Below are positions 8,379 to 16,045 of a DNA stretch of 64,000 nucleotides, one piece after another; position 1 is the stretch's first letter; each line of letters begins with the position of its first letter. The DNA is from Actinomadura roseirufa (GTDB taxonomy: Bacteria; Actinomycetota; Actinomycetes; Streptosporangiales; Streptosporangiaceae). Position numbers and translations under genes: made by a program. Location: assembly GCF_900659635.1 (NCBI RefSeq), contig NZ_CAACVB010000002.1, positions 1-64,000 on the forward strand. The letters are read 5' to 3'. The notes below the pieces were generated by a model. It was not told where the DNA came from, made no database searches, and saw nothing but the letters and a program-made list of their open reading frames with translations.

Positions 8379-8410
8379 TTGACATTCATACCGGTGTGAA
8401 CGTTGAGGAT
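8379..8410 (+). promoter_or_regulatory. MerR-type promoter of the imine reductase gene
   Basis: TTGACA (8379-8384) and a -10-like GAGGAT (8405-8410) are separated by 20 nt. The spacer holds the near-palindrome TTCATACCGGTGTGAA (8385-8400). A long spacer filled by an inverted repeat is the hallmark of MerR-family promoters. No merR gene is seen nearby, so the regulator would be encoded elsewhere. Confidence 0.5.
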
Positions 8411-8446
8411 TCAGCCACGGCTGTCAACGCACCTGGAGAAGAGCAC

Positions 8447-9340
8447 ATGCCGCAGAACCATGACGCAAACAGCACACCCGTGACGGTCATCGGGCTGGGG
8501 CTGATGGGCCGGGCGCTGGCCGGGGTGTTCGTGCGCGACGGGTACCCCACGACCGTGTGGAACCGCACGGCGGCGAAGGCCGAGGAGCTCGTCGCCCAGG
8601 GCGCGACGCTCGCGGGCTCGGTGGGCGAGGCCGTCGCCGCCAGCCCGCTCGTGGTCGTCTGCGTCTCGGACTATGAGGCCGTGCACGGGCTTCTCGACCC
8701 GCTCGGCGAGGACCTCGACGGCCGCGTCCTGGTGAACCTCACCTCGGGCACGTCGCAGGGAGCCCGGGAGACCGCCGAGTGGGCGGCCAAGCGGGGCGCC
8801 GCCTACCTCGACGGCGCGATCATGGCGACCCCGCCGGCCGTCGGGGCGGACGCGGTCGTCCTCCTCAGTGGGCCGCAGTCGGCCTTCGACCAGCACGAAT
8901 CGGCTCTGCGGGGCCTCGGTGAGGGAACGACGTACCTCGGCGCCGACCACGGTCTGTCGTCGCTGTACGACGTGGCCGTACTGAGCCTGATGTGGAACAT
9001 CCTCAATGGCTTCCTGCACGGCGCGGCCCTGCTGGGCGCGGCCGGCGTCGACGCCACGACGGCCGCTCCGATCCTCGGGAAGGCGATCGAGACCGTGAAC
9101 GGCTGGATCCCTGGATACGCGCAGCAGATCGACGACGGCTCCTACCCGGCTCACGACTCCACCATCGACACTCATCTGGGTGCCATGGAGCACGTCATCC
9201 ACGAGAGCGAAGCCTTCGGCGTCAACGCCGACCTCCCCAAGTTCATCAAGGCGTTGACCGACCGGGCCGTGGCCGACGGGCACGGCGGCGACGGCTACGC
9301 GGCCCTGATCGACCTCTTCCGCAAGCCCGCAGGGAAGTGA
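8447..9340 (+). CDS. NADPH-dependent imine reductase (IRED family)
   Basis: The 297-residue protein has an N-terminal Rossmann motif (VTVIGLGLMGRALAGVF) with NRT for NADPH, the segment SPLVVVCVSDYEAV, and the C-terminal IRED half (DHGLSSLYDVAVLSLMWNIL and GVNADLPKFIKALTDRAVAD). These stretches closely resemble the imine reductase described from Streptomyces kanamyceticus. Asp175, in SLYD, sits where the proton-donor Asp of R-selective IREDs lies. The enzyme would reduce cyclic imines to amines; its natural substrate is unknown. GGAGAA precedes the ATG at 8447. An F420-type protein follows after 61 nt and may be co-transcribed. Confidence 0.85.
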   Translation: MPQNHDANSTPVTVIGLGLMGRALAGVFVRDGYPTTVWNRTAAKAEELVAQGATLAGSVGEAVAASPLVVVCVSDYEAVHGLLDPLGEDLDGRVLVNLTSGTSQGARETAEWAAKRGAAYLDGAIMATPPAVGADAVVLLSGPQSAFDQHESALRGLGEGTTYLGADHGLSSLYDVAVLSLMWNILNGFLHGAALLGAAGVDATTAAPILGKAIETVNGWIPGYAQQIDDGSYPAHDSTIDTHLGAMEHVIHESEAFGVNADLPKFIKALTDRAVADGHGGDGYAALIDLFRKPAGK

Positions 9341-9401
9341 CCATGAACCGCCACCGCCCTCGCCTCGCCGGGAACAGGCACATCGCGTCCGGGATTCTGG
9401 C

Positions 9402-9833
9402 ATGACCGCCGCGTCCTTCGACCCGCGCGCGCTGCTCGCGGAGAGCCGGCTCGGCATCCTCGCGACGATCAAGTCGGACGGCCGCCCGCAGCTCTCCCCG
9501 GTCATGCCCTTCTACGACCGGGAGGCCGGTGTCATCTACGTGTCCATGACCGAAGGCCGGGCCAAGACGGTGAACCTGCGCCGGGACCCGCGCGCCACCC
9601 TGGAGGTCACCAGCCCCGACGGCCGGTCCTGGGCGACCGCCGAAGGCATCGCGACGCTCACCGGCCCGGGAACCGACCCCCACGGTCCCGAGGTCGAGGC
9701 ACTGGTGCACTACTACCGCACCGCCGCCGGAGAGCACCCGGACTGGGACGAGTACAGGTCGGTCATGGTGTCCGACCGCAGGGTCCTCATGACGATGACG
9801 GTCGACCATGTGTACGGGGAGGACATCCACTGA
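9402..9833 (+). CDS. PPOX-class F420-binding protein (Rv1155-like)
   Basis: The 143-residue split-barrel protein carries ILATIKSDGRPQLSPVMPFY, the RAKTVNLRRDPRATLEV segment and the C-terminal DWDEYRSVMVSDRRVLMTM, which match the Mycobacterium Rv1155 family (TIGR03618) of F420-binding pyridoxamine-oxidase-like proteins. It is probably a cytosolic F420-dependent reductase of unknown substrate. It follows the imine reductase in the same direction and is closed by a stem-loop at 9841-9864, so the two may form an operon. No clear ribosome binding site precedes the ATG. Confidence 0.85.
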   Translation: MTAASFDPRALLAESRLGILATIKSDGRPQLSPVMPFYDREAGVIYVSMTEGRAKTVNLRRDPRATLEVTSPDGRSWATAEGIATLTGPGTDPHGPEVEALVHYYRTAAGEHPDWDEYRSVMVSDRRVLMTMTVDHVYGEDIH

Positions 9834-10294
9834 CGGTATGCGGGCGGCCCACACGGGCCGTCCGCGCCACCATTTCCGGCCGCTGCCCCCCTTCCCCCCG
9901 GACGGCAGCGGCCGGCCCCGTCCCGCATCTGCGACCTGCGCGTCGGCCCGTGAACGTCCACGACGGCTCACGGGCTTCTTGCCGTCGGTCGTCTCCATCT
10001 CGGGACGGCACCCCTGGGCACCGCATCGTCGATGCAAGTCGTTGGTGTAGAAGGCCAGGTGACGGTGCCTTCAACGGGGTGGTGAGCGGCATGGGGATCT
10101 CGGGACTCGGCGGGCGGACGCCACGACGACACGCCGTGCGCCAACACGGAGGCCACGGCGCATCGGACGCCACGCTCTCGCGGTCGCCGTACACGCCGTC
10201 CCGGACCCGGAAATTCTTTCGCGGACCGGGCGAACCTTCTCGGGGGCCCGGTGAAAAGGGGGTTGTGCTCAGACAACGAAGATCGGAGCTGCCC
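9834..10294. other. Intergenic region upstream of the second sigma operon
   Basis: This holds the terminator at 9841-9864 and then about 430 nt without a convincing gene. A GAAGGC/GCCTTC inverted repeat lies at 10050-10072, and CGGACC-type repeats lie at about 10200-10250. The latter stretch (CGGAAATTCTTTCG) may contain the promoter of the ECF gene, but I cannot define it. Confidence 0.4.
9841..9864 (+). terminator. Stem-loop after the F420-binding protein gene
   Basis: CGGGCGGCCC (9841-9850) pairs with GGGCCGTCCG (9855-9864) over 10 bp, including one G-U pair, with a 4-nt ACAC loop. It starts 8 nt after the stop codon and is a likely intrinsic terminator. Confidence 0.75.
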
Positions 10295-10891
10295 GTGACA
10301 TCACCGGTTCTGACATCCGTCGACGGCGACGGGGAGGTGATCGGGCGGTCGATGCGCGATCCCGAGGCGTTCGCGCTGCTGTACGACCGGTACGCGTCTC
10401 GGCTGCACCGGTACATCGCCCGGCGGCTGGGGGACGGATACGCCGACGACCTGGTGGCGGAGACGTTCCTCACCGCGTTCAATCGGCGGCGGAAGTTCGA
10501 CACCTCGCGGTCGGAGGCGCTGCCCTGGCTCTACGGGATCGCGGGCAACCTCATCGCGCGGCACCGCCGGGCCGAGGTGCGCGCGTACCGGGCGATGGCA
10601 CGGGCGGGCGGCGATCCGTCCACGGGTTCGCATGCCGACCAGGCCGACCAGGTCGACGTGCGGGTGACCGCGGCCGCCGTGCTGGCCCGTCTCTCGCGGA
10701 AGGACCGTGAGGTCCTTCTTCTGGTGACGTGGGCCGATCTGTCCTACGAGCAGGCGGCGGAGGCGCTCGGCGTCCCCGTCGGGACCGTGCGCTCCCGGCT
10801 CAACCGAGCGCGCCGCAACGTGCGCGCCGCCCTGAAGAACGTCAACCCGCTCACCGTGTTCAGCGAGGAGACCCTGAATGAACGAGCTTGA
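10295..10891 (+). CDS. ECF RNA polymerase sigma factor
   Basis: The 198-residue protein has region 2 (DPEAFALLYDRYASRLHRYI, then DDLVAETFLTAFNRR) and region 4 (LSRKDREVLLLVTWADLSYE, then a VPVGTVRSRLNRARR helix-turn-helix). GTG at 10295 is preceded by GGAG at a 6-nt spacing. The upstream in-frame extension lacks coding character. Its 3' end overlaps the following CU044_5270 gene by 14 nt. This pair is divergently oriented to, and homologous in layout with, the pair at 6547-8146. Confidence 0.88.
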   Translation: MTSPVLTSVDGDGEVIGRSMRDPEAFALLYDRYASRLHRYIARRLGDGYADDLVAETFLTAFNRRRKFDTSRSEALPWLYGIAGNLIARHRRAEVRAYRAMARAGGDPSTGSHADQADQVDVRVTAAAVLARLSRKDREVLLLVTWADLSYEQAAEALGVPVGTVRSRLNRARRNVRAALKNVNPLTVFSEETLNERA

Positions 10892-11870
10892 CATCGTCGG
10901 CACCGTCCGCTCGGAGATCGGCGAACCGTCCCCCGACCGATTGGCGCGGGGCAGGGCGCGGCTCCTGGAGGGCCTCGCCGAGCCCGCCCCGGCGCGCCGC
11001 CGGTTCGCCCGGCCGGTGATCGTGCGGCGGACGGCGCTGGCCGGGGGCCTGGCGGTGGCGATGGCCGCCGGCCTGATGGTCCTGCAGACCGGCGACGACG
11101 GGGCCAACCCCGTCCTGCCGCGCTCCGAAGCCGCCGCGGACGTCCTGAACCGGGCCGCCCTTGCCGCCGACAAGAGCCCCGCCCTGAGAGTGCCGCGAGG
11201 CAAGTACCTCTACGTCGAGCAGCTCATCAAGGTCGGGTCCCCGGACGGTCCTTTCAGGACCGATCGGGTCCAGTCGTGGGGGGGACCGGAAGCGATGGCG
11301 AAGATGCAGCAGACCCGTAAGGCGCCTCACATCTTCAAGCAGGGGCAGGAGCCGCCGGGATTCAAGCTGCACGGCGGTCCCGGCTTCTCCGCGGGGACCC
11401 CCTACCAGCCTCAGAAGACGCTCGACGCGCTGCCGACCGACCCCGACCGGCTTCTGGACAAGGCCCGTCACCCCGGCCTCGGCGCCGACGGCCATACGAC
11501 CGAGGCCACCCCCGAGGAGGTCCGGGCCTTCCTCGCAGCCTGGTTGCAGATGCCCACCCTGCCTTCCAAGGTCCGTAGCGCCGCCTACCGGGCCCTGGCC
11601 AAGCTGCCCGGGGTGACCCTCGACCGTGACGCCGTCGACGCGTCCGGACGCCACGGCGTCGGGATCGGGCTCGGCGCGATCAGCCGCCCGGACGGCCAGT
11701 TCACGCTGATCCTGGACCGCAACGACTACCGGCTGCTGGGCACCCGCGAGATCTCCAAGATCTTCCAGGAGGACGACAAGACGAAACGGCGTATCAACGA
11801 GGAGACCGCCCTGTCCATCACCGCCACCGTGAAGACCGCCGCCGCGTCCCAGTACCGCGTCGTCCCCTGA
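10878..11870 (+). CDS. CU044_5270 family protein, partner of the ECF sigma factor
   Basis: This 330-residue protein has a short cytoplasmic N-terminus with an arginine-rich stretch (residues about 35-50), one transmembrane helix (TALAGGLAVAMAAGLMVLQT) and an extracytoplasmic domain. It shares with the protein at 6547-7677 the segment that ends TLPSKVRSAAYRALAKLPGV, corresponding to APTPPAMQAALYRVLADLP there. GAGGAG lies 8 nt before the ATG and the start overlaps the sigma gene. It presumably modulates that sigma factor at the membrane, which is family-level inference. Confidence 0.82.
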   Translation: MNELDIVGTVRSEIGEPSPDRLARGRARLLEGLAEPAPARRRFARPVIVRRTALAGGLAVAMAAGLMVLQTGDDGANPVLPRSEAAADVLNRAALAADKSPALRVPRGKYLYVEQLIKVGSPDGPFRTDRVQSWGGPEAMAKMQQTRKAPHIFKQGQEPPGFKLHGGPGFSAGTPYQPQKTLDALPTDPDRLLDKARHPGLGADGHTTEATPEEVRAFLAAWLQMPTLPSKVRSAAYRALAKLPGVTLDRDAVDASGRHGVGIGLGAISRPDGQFTLILDRNDYRLLGTREISKIFQEDDKTKRRINEETALSITATVKTAAASQYRVVP

Positions 11871-11898
11871 CGGGCCGGACCCTCGAAGATCCACTGAT

Positions 11899-11927
11899 GG
11901 GGCTTCGCCACGGCCGGGCGAAGCCTC
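11899..11927. terminator. Bidirectional stem-loop between convergent genes
   Basis: GGCTTCGCC (11901-11909) pairs with GGCGAAGCC (11917-11925), extended to 11 bp by a G-U and a G-C pair, with a 7-nt loop. It lies between the ends of the CU044_5270 gene and the APH-like gene. Confidence 0.75.
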
Positions 11928-11988
11928 GTCACCGGCCGGCCGCGGACATGAAGGAGCGGCCCGCGGCGAGCCGGGTGTTCCGGACGGC

Positions 11989-12795
11989 TCAGGCCATGTC
12001 CCAGAGCAGGCGGTAATAGGCGATGCGCACGGGGTCCGGGGCAATTCCGTACGCCTCGTACAGGCCGCCGTCGTACCCCGTACCGAAGTTCCACTCCAGG
12101 CTCCACGCGGCGACGGCGAGGTCGGCCCACCGGTCGGCCACTCCGAGCGAGCCGAGGTCCACGTGCGCGGCGAACGCGCCGTCGTCGCGCACCAGGGTGT
12201 TGGGAGCGCAGGCGTCCCCGTGGCAGACGACGAGCTTGTCGATCGCCGGTGGATCACCGAGGCGCTCCCGGGCCTTCGCGAGATCAAGGTGCCGGTGCTC
12301 GGGCGACCAGTCGGCCGGTCCCTCCCCGTCGGCGATGCGCTCATCGGCGCGGGGCAGCCGCCCCTCGACGCTCCACTCGAACGGGCATCGCTCGACCGGC
12401 AGAGTGTCGTGCAGCAGGCGCAGCCCCCGCCCGATCGCGGCCGCCGCCGTCACCGGCTCGGCGACCCATCGGGGGTCCACGGCGGAGCGGGCGGGAATCC
12501 CCGCCGTGACCAGCCACGCGCACTCGTCATCGGCGCCGTGCTCAATGACCCGCGGAACCGTCACCCACTGGCGCGCCCAGGCCAGCCGCTCGGCCTCCGC
12601 GTGCAGATCGATCTCCGGCGTGCCCGCGGCGACCCACTTGACGTATCTGACCGCCTCGCCCTCAAGCCGGAACGTCAGGCCCCCGAGCTCGTTGCACCAC
12701 ACCGGAGTGATGGTGTCGCCACCGGCGAGCGCTGCGACGACGCTGGGAACGTCCACGGGGCCGGTCGGAATCTCAGGAGCGGGAGGAAGGCTCAT
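11989..12795 (-). CDS. APH(3')-like aminoglycoside O-phosphotransferase family protein
   Basis: The protein kinase-like fold is shown by the catalytic loop VCHGDACAPNTL (His-x-Asp with Asn) and the metal-binding segment AAHVDLGSLGVADRWADLAV. The C-terminal YEAYGIAPDPVRIAYYRLLW matches APH(3') enzymes such as neomycin phosphotransferase. Length (268 aa) is normal. It would transfer phosphate from ATP to the 3'-hydroxyl of an aminoglycoside or a related endogenous substrate. Resistance is plausible but not shown, as many actinomycete homologues have unknown substrates. A decayed distant relative lies at 13249-14037. Confidence 0.82.
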   Translation of the reverse strand: MSLPPAPEIPTGPVDVPSVVAALAGGDTITPVWCNELGGLTFRLEGEAVRYVKWVAAGTPEIDLHAEAERLAWARQWVTVPRVIEHGADDECAWLVTAGIPARSAVDPRWVAEPVTAAAAIGRGLRLLHDTLPVERCPFEWSVEGRLPRADERIADGEGPADWSPEHRHLDLAKARERLGDPPAIDKLVVCHGDACAPNTLVRDDGAFAAHVDLGSLGVADRWADLAVAAWSLEWNFGTGYDGGLYEAYGIAPDPVRIAYYRLLWDMA

Positions 12796-12884
12796 AAAAC
12801 CGCGATCGTCCTAGATGCTCCGTACAGGCGACAAATGGTTTTCCAGGCGCCCGCGCGGTCGCCGGCTCCGGCACTCCCCAGGAG

Positions 12885-13196
12885 TCACAAACCGGCAGCG
12901 GCGAGAACGCGATACATCTCCGCCGGCCGCAGCAGAGGGTTGGCGGCGGCATCCCCGGCCACGCCGGGGTCAGAGTCGAAGAGCAGCCGGTCCAGCAGCG
13001 CGTCCGTGGCACCGGGATGGCAGGCGACCCCTCGACGCAGGAAGCCGGAACCTTCCGGAACACCGTGTGTGGGCAGTCCAGGTAGGTCACCCGCTCCTTG
13101 AGCGGGCGCTTCCCGCAGCCAGCTCGGTTCGCTGAAGTTCCACTCCAGAGCCACTTTCGCCGCGACGCTCCCGCCCGCGCGCCCGGGCTTCAACAA
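12885..13196 (-). pseudogene. Remnant of a leucine-rich-repeat-variant (LRV) protein
   Basis: The C-terminal half of this frame (VACHPGATDALLDRLLFDSD, then a DAAANPLLRPAEM stretch) has the HP-x-x-x-x-LL-x-x-L-x-x-D-x-D pattern of LRV repeats. The preceding repeat-like segment (ERVTYLDCPHTVFRKVPASC) is in the neighbouring frame (about 13030-13105), so a frameshift near 13040 separates them. The first 40 residues do not look like LRV, and their ALEWNF echoes SLEWNF in the APH-like protein at 11989-12795. I read this as a broken gene fragment. Confidence 0.4.
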
Positions 13197-13248
13197 GCGC
13201 GTACAGCGTGCCGCGGTTCATTGGGCGGTGGGATTTTTCGTCCGGTAT

Positions 13249-14037
13249 CTATGATTTCAGTACGGCGATCTCGGGTGACGGGTCGAAGCCGTGCTCGATC
13301 AGCCGGCGGACGGTTCGTAGGCTCCGTGACGACCACCATGCGCGGATCACGTCGAGATCGACGCGGTGCCGTAACCGGCGACGACGTCGCCGAGGTGTTC
13401 GGGGTGCCCGAGCGTCAAGGTGGCGAGGTCGAACAGGGCGTCGACCGGACCCGCCTCGGACCAGTCGAGCACGCCGGTGACCTCGTCACCGTCGACGAAC
13501 ACGTGGGTGACCCGCAGGTCGCCGTGCGTGAACACAGGTGTCCACGGCCGGAGCGCGGCCTCGGCGACGCGGCGGTTGCGCGTGACCGCGTCGATGGGCA
13601 GGACGCCGTTGGCGACGAGCCACTCGCATTCGCCGTCGAGGTGCGACGCCACCTCGTCGAGGCTCCGGCCGGGCCATGGCGGCGGGGGCGCGCCGTGCAG
13701 CATCCGCGCGGCGGCGCCCGCCGCGCGCCATGCCGCCGGAGACGCGGCCGACGGCTCGCCGAGGCGGCCGAGCGCCGTCCCCGGGAAGGGCGGCGAGCGC
13801 GAGCACGGGCGGCTTGCGCCACAGGATCTCCGGGGTCGGGATCGGTGCCCGGCCATCGCCTCGACCTCGGCGTCGGCGCGCGTCCGATCAGCGTCGATCT
13901 TCAGGAACACGTCGCCGACGCGCAGGGTCGCGCGCTCGCGATGGGCCACGACGAGCTGCGAGCCGGTCCGCCGGACTCGGCCCGGTGGGGCGCTCGTTGC
14001 GCACCGGCGCCCCTCGACCGGGATCGGCCGTACTCAT
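13249..14037 (-). pseudogene. Frameshifted aminoglycoside phosphotransferase family gene
   Basis: The parts of one APH-family protein lie in successive frames: a start MSTADPGRG at 14037, then QLVVAHRERATLRVGDVFLK, then (other frame, about 13795-13855) APIPTPEILWRKPPVLALAA, then back to TALGRLGEPSAASPAAW through VFTHGDLRVTHVFVDGDEV, and finally (another frame, 13249-13350) DLDVIRAWWSSRSLRTVRR. Single-base indels near 13985, 13852, 13790 and 13350 would explain this. His-Gly-Asp is kept but the Asn of the loop is not obvious. Decay, or clustered sequencing errors, are the alternatives. Confidence 0.75.
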
Positions 14038-14104
14038 GTCCCCGGATGTGGCACGGTCCATGTTCGCGCGTACCCACCGATCGCGTCCGGACGAGGGGCG
14101 TTGA

Positions 14105-16045
14105 TCACCGGGCGTACTTGAACAGGCCCGCCGGAAGCGAGCTCTCCGCGGTGGGGTCGGGGGCGTCCGGGCAGGCCATCAACACCGAGAAGTCGAGGGA
14201 GAGGTGTCGTTCTCCGGTGAGGAGCCAGCCCGCGTTCCGCAGGAGGCGCTGGTATTCGCCGCGGGTGCGCTCACGGCCGCCGACGTTGTTGCACAGCATG
14301 TTCAGGTCCCAGAGCGAGGCCACGGAGGAGTCGCCGGGGTCGTCGGGGAGGGGCCGCTCGACGATCAGAAGGGACGAGTCGGCGCGCGCGACCGTGCGGA
14401 TCGACCGCAGGAGCGCGGTGCAGGTCCGGTCGTCCCAGTCGTGCAGGATCCTGGACAGGACGTAGACGTCGCGGCCGGGCGGGACGTCGCCGTCGTCGAA
14501 CGAGCCCGGCACGAGGGTGCACCGGGACGTCAGCCGGTGCGAGTCGAGGTTGGCGCGGGCGGCGCCGATGACGTCCGGCCGCTCGAGCAGCGTGCCGTGC
14601 AGGCCGGGGTAGGCGGTCAGCAGCCGGGCGAGCAGTTCGGCGTTGCCGCCGCCGATGTCGCAGATCGTCCGCGCGGCGGTGAGGTCGACGGCCGAGGCGA
14701 TGTCGCCGAAGAAGACCGATCCCTCGGCCATCGCGCGGGTGAAGATGCCGCCCTGGTGCGGGTGGTCGGCCAGGTACTCGAAGGGCGGCTGCCCGAAGAC
14801 GGTCGTGAACGGGTTGTGCCCGCGGACGCCGTCGATGAGCGCCCCGAAACTGGTGTAGAAGAGGTCGCCGTAGAGCAGGGCCAGGTTGCGCATGCCCCTG
14901 GGGTGGCGGCGTCCGAGCCGGCGGCCCAGCGGGGTGAGCTCGACGGTGGCGCCCGAGACGCGGACCGCGCCGATCCACGGGTGGTTTAAGGCTCGCAGGA
15001 GCCGGCGCAGCAGGGCCGGGTCGGTGCGGGTGCGCCCGGCGAGTTCGTCCGCTGTCAGGGGCCCGGCGGCGAGGTGGTCGGGGAGGTCGAGCTCGACCAT
15101 GACGCGCAGCGCCTGGGCGACCCAGGCGCCGGTCAGCCGGCGCAGCAGCGCGCGCCCCTCCTGGTCGTCCGGGTCGTCGAGATCGTCGTGGTCGTTGGGG
15201 ACGATCGCGTCGTCATCGGCGCGGTCCGGGGTACCCGCGCTGACGCCGTTCGGGGAGCCTCCGGTGGCGTCGGCGCGCTCGGCCAGGAGCGTCACGCGCG
15301 ATGGCGGCAAGCCCACGAGCTCGACGCCGCCGGCCAGATGCCGCTCCAAGGGAAGGGGGTGGTGACCCGCGGTGATGATCTCCAGCCGGCGCGGCCGGCC
15401 CCGGGTGGTCCGTCCCTCGGCGCGGTAGTACAGCACGGTGCACCCGGACTCGCCGTGGTCGGGGTTGTAGCCGCCGCCGTCGGGCCGGAGCCCCGGCAGC
15501 CGGCCGGCCAGCTCCCGGCGCAGGTGTTCCAGGTTCGCGCCGTCGGCGCGGGTGAGCCGTACCGCGAGGTGGTACTCATGCTCCCTCAGCCGCTCGTCGC
15601 GCGGAGCCGACGCGGGCAGATCCTCGGGGGCGGCGCAGAAGACCTCCAGCCCGCGGTCGGGGACGGCGGCGAGGGCGGCGTGAACGATGGTCACCCGCGG
15701 TGGCGGGACGCGGTACCGGGCGGCCAGCCGGTCCCGGACCACGGTGCTCGCGATCGGTTCCCCCGGCAGGCATCCCCGCCGCCGCAGATAGGCCGTGACG
15801 CCGTCCAGGTCGGACGCGAAGACGAGGCAACTGCCGTGATCGATCGTGCAGCGGCGGGTGAGCAGCTTGACCAGTTCGGGCTCGATGCCCTGGGGCAGCA
15901 CGTCGGTGAGGGCCTCCTCAAGGGTCTGCGAGGCCAGCTGGTCGATCGCATCCCTGATGCGCCGTCCGTCCTCACGGGTCATGCCGGTGACGGCGGACGA
16001 CGGGGCGGAGGACGGATCAGGGGCCAGGTCTGGGATGAATTCCAT
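14105..16045 (-). CDS. SAM-dependent O-methyltransferase with a long unknown N-terminal region
   Basis: The C-terminal ~340 residues are a class I O-methyltransferase of the Methyltransf_2 type: a winged-helix dimerisation part (LTADELAGRTRTDPALLRRL), the SAM motif CDIGGGNAELLARLL at about residue 460, LLERPDVI, and the catalytic-site region SRILHDWDDRTCTALLRSI. The first ~300 residues (TIDHGSCLVFASDLDGVTAY; HEYHLAVRLTRADGANLEHL) match no domain I know. ATG at 16045 has GAGGAG 6 nt upstream, which rules out the longer frame. Similar methyltransferases act in natural product pathways, but no other biosynthetic gene lies beside it, so the substrate is unknown. Confidence 0.78.
   Translation of the reverse strand: MEFIPDLAPDPSSAPSSAVTGMTREDGRRIRDAIDQLASQTLEEALTDVLPQGIEPELVKLLTRRCTIDHGSCLVFASDLDGVTAYLRRRGCLPGEPIASTVVRDRLAARYRVPPPRVTIVHAALAAVPDRGLEVFCAAPEDLPASAPRDERLREHEYHLAVRLTRADGANLEHLRRELAGRLPGLRPDGGGYNPDHGESGCTVLYYRAEGRTTRGRPRRLEIITAGHHPLPLERHLAGGVELVGLPPSRVTLLAERADATGGSPNGVSAGTPDRADDDAIVPNDHDDLDDPDDQEGRALLRRLTGAWVAQALRVMVELDLPDHLAAGPLTADELAGRTRTDPALLRRLLRALNHPWIGAVRVSGATVELTPLGRRLGRRHPRGMRNLALLYGDLFYTSFGALIDGVRGHNPFTTVFGQPPFEYLADHPHQGGIFTRAMAEGSVFFGDIASAVDLTAARTICDIGGGNAELLARLLTAYPGLHGTLLERPDVIGAARANLDSHRLTSRCTLVPGSFDDGDVPPGRDVYVLSRILHDWDDRTCTALLRSIRTVARADSSLLIVERPLPDDPGDSSVASLWDLNMLCNNVGGRERTRGEYQRLLRNAGWLLTGERHLSLDFSVLMACPDAPDPTAESSLPAGLFKYAR

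Noticed and set aside
11989-12795. Calling the APH(3')-like gene a proven aminoglycoside resistance gene
   Set aside because: The motifs support the kinase family only; resistance depends on substrate and expression, which the sequence does not show.
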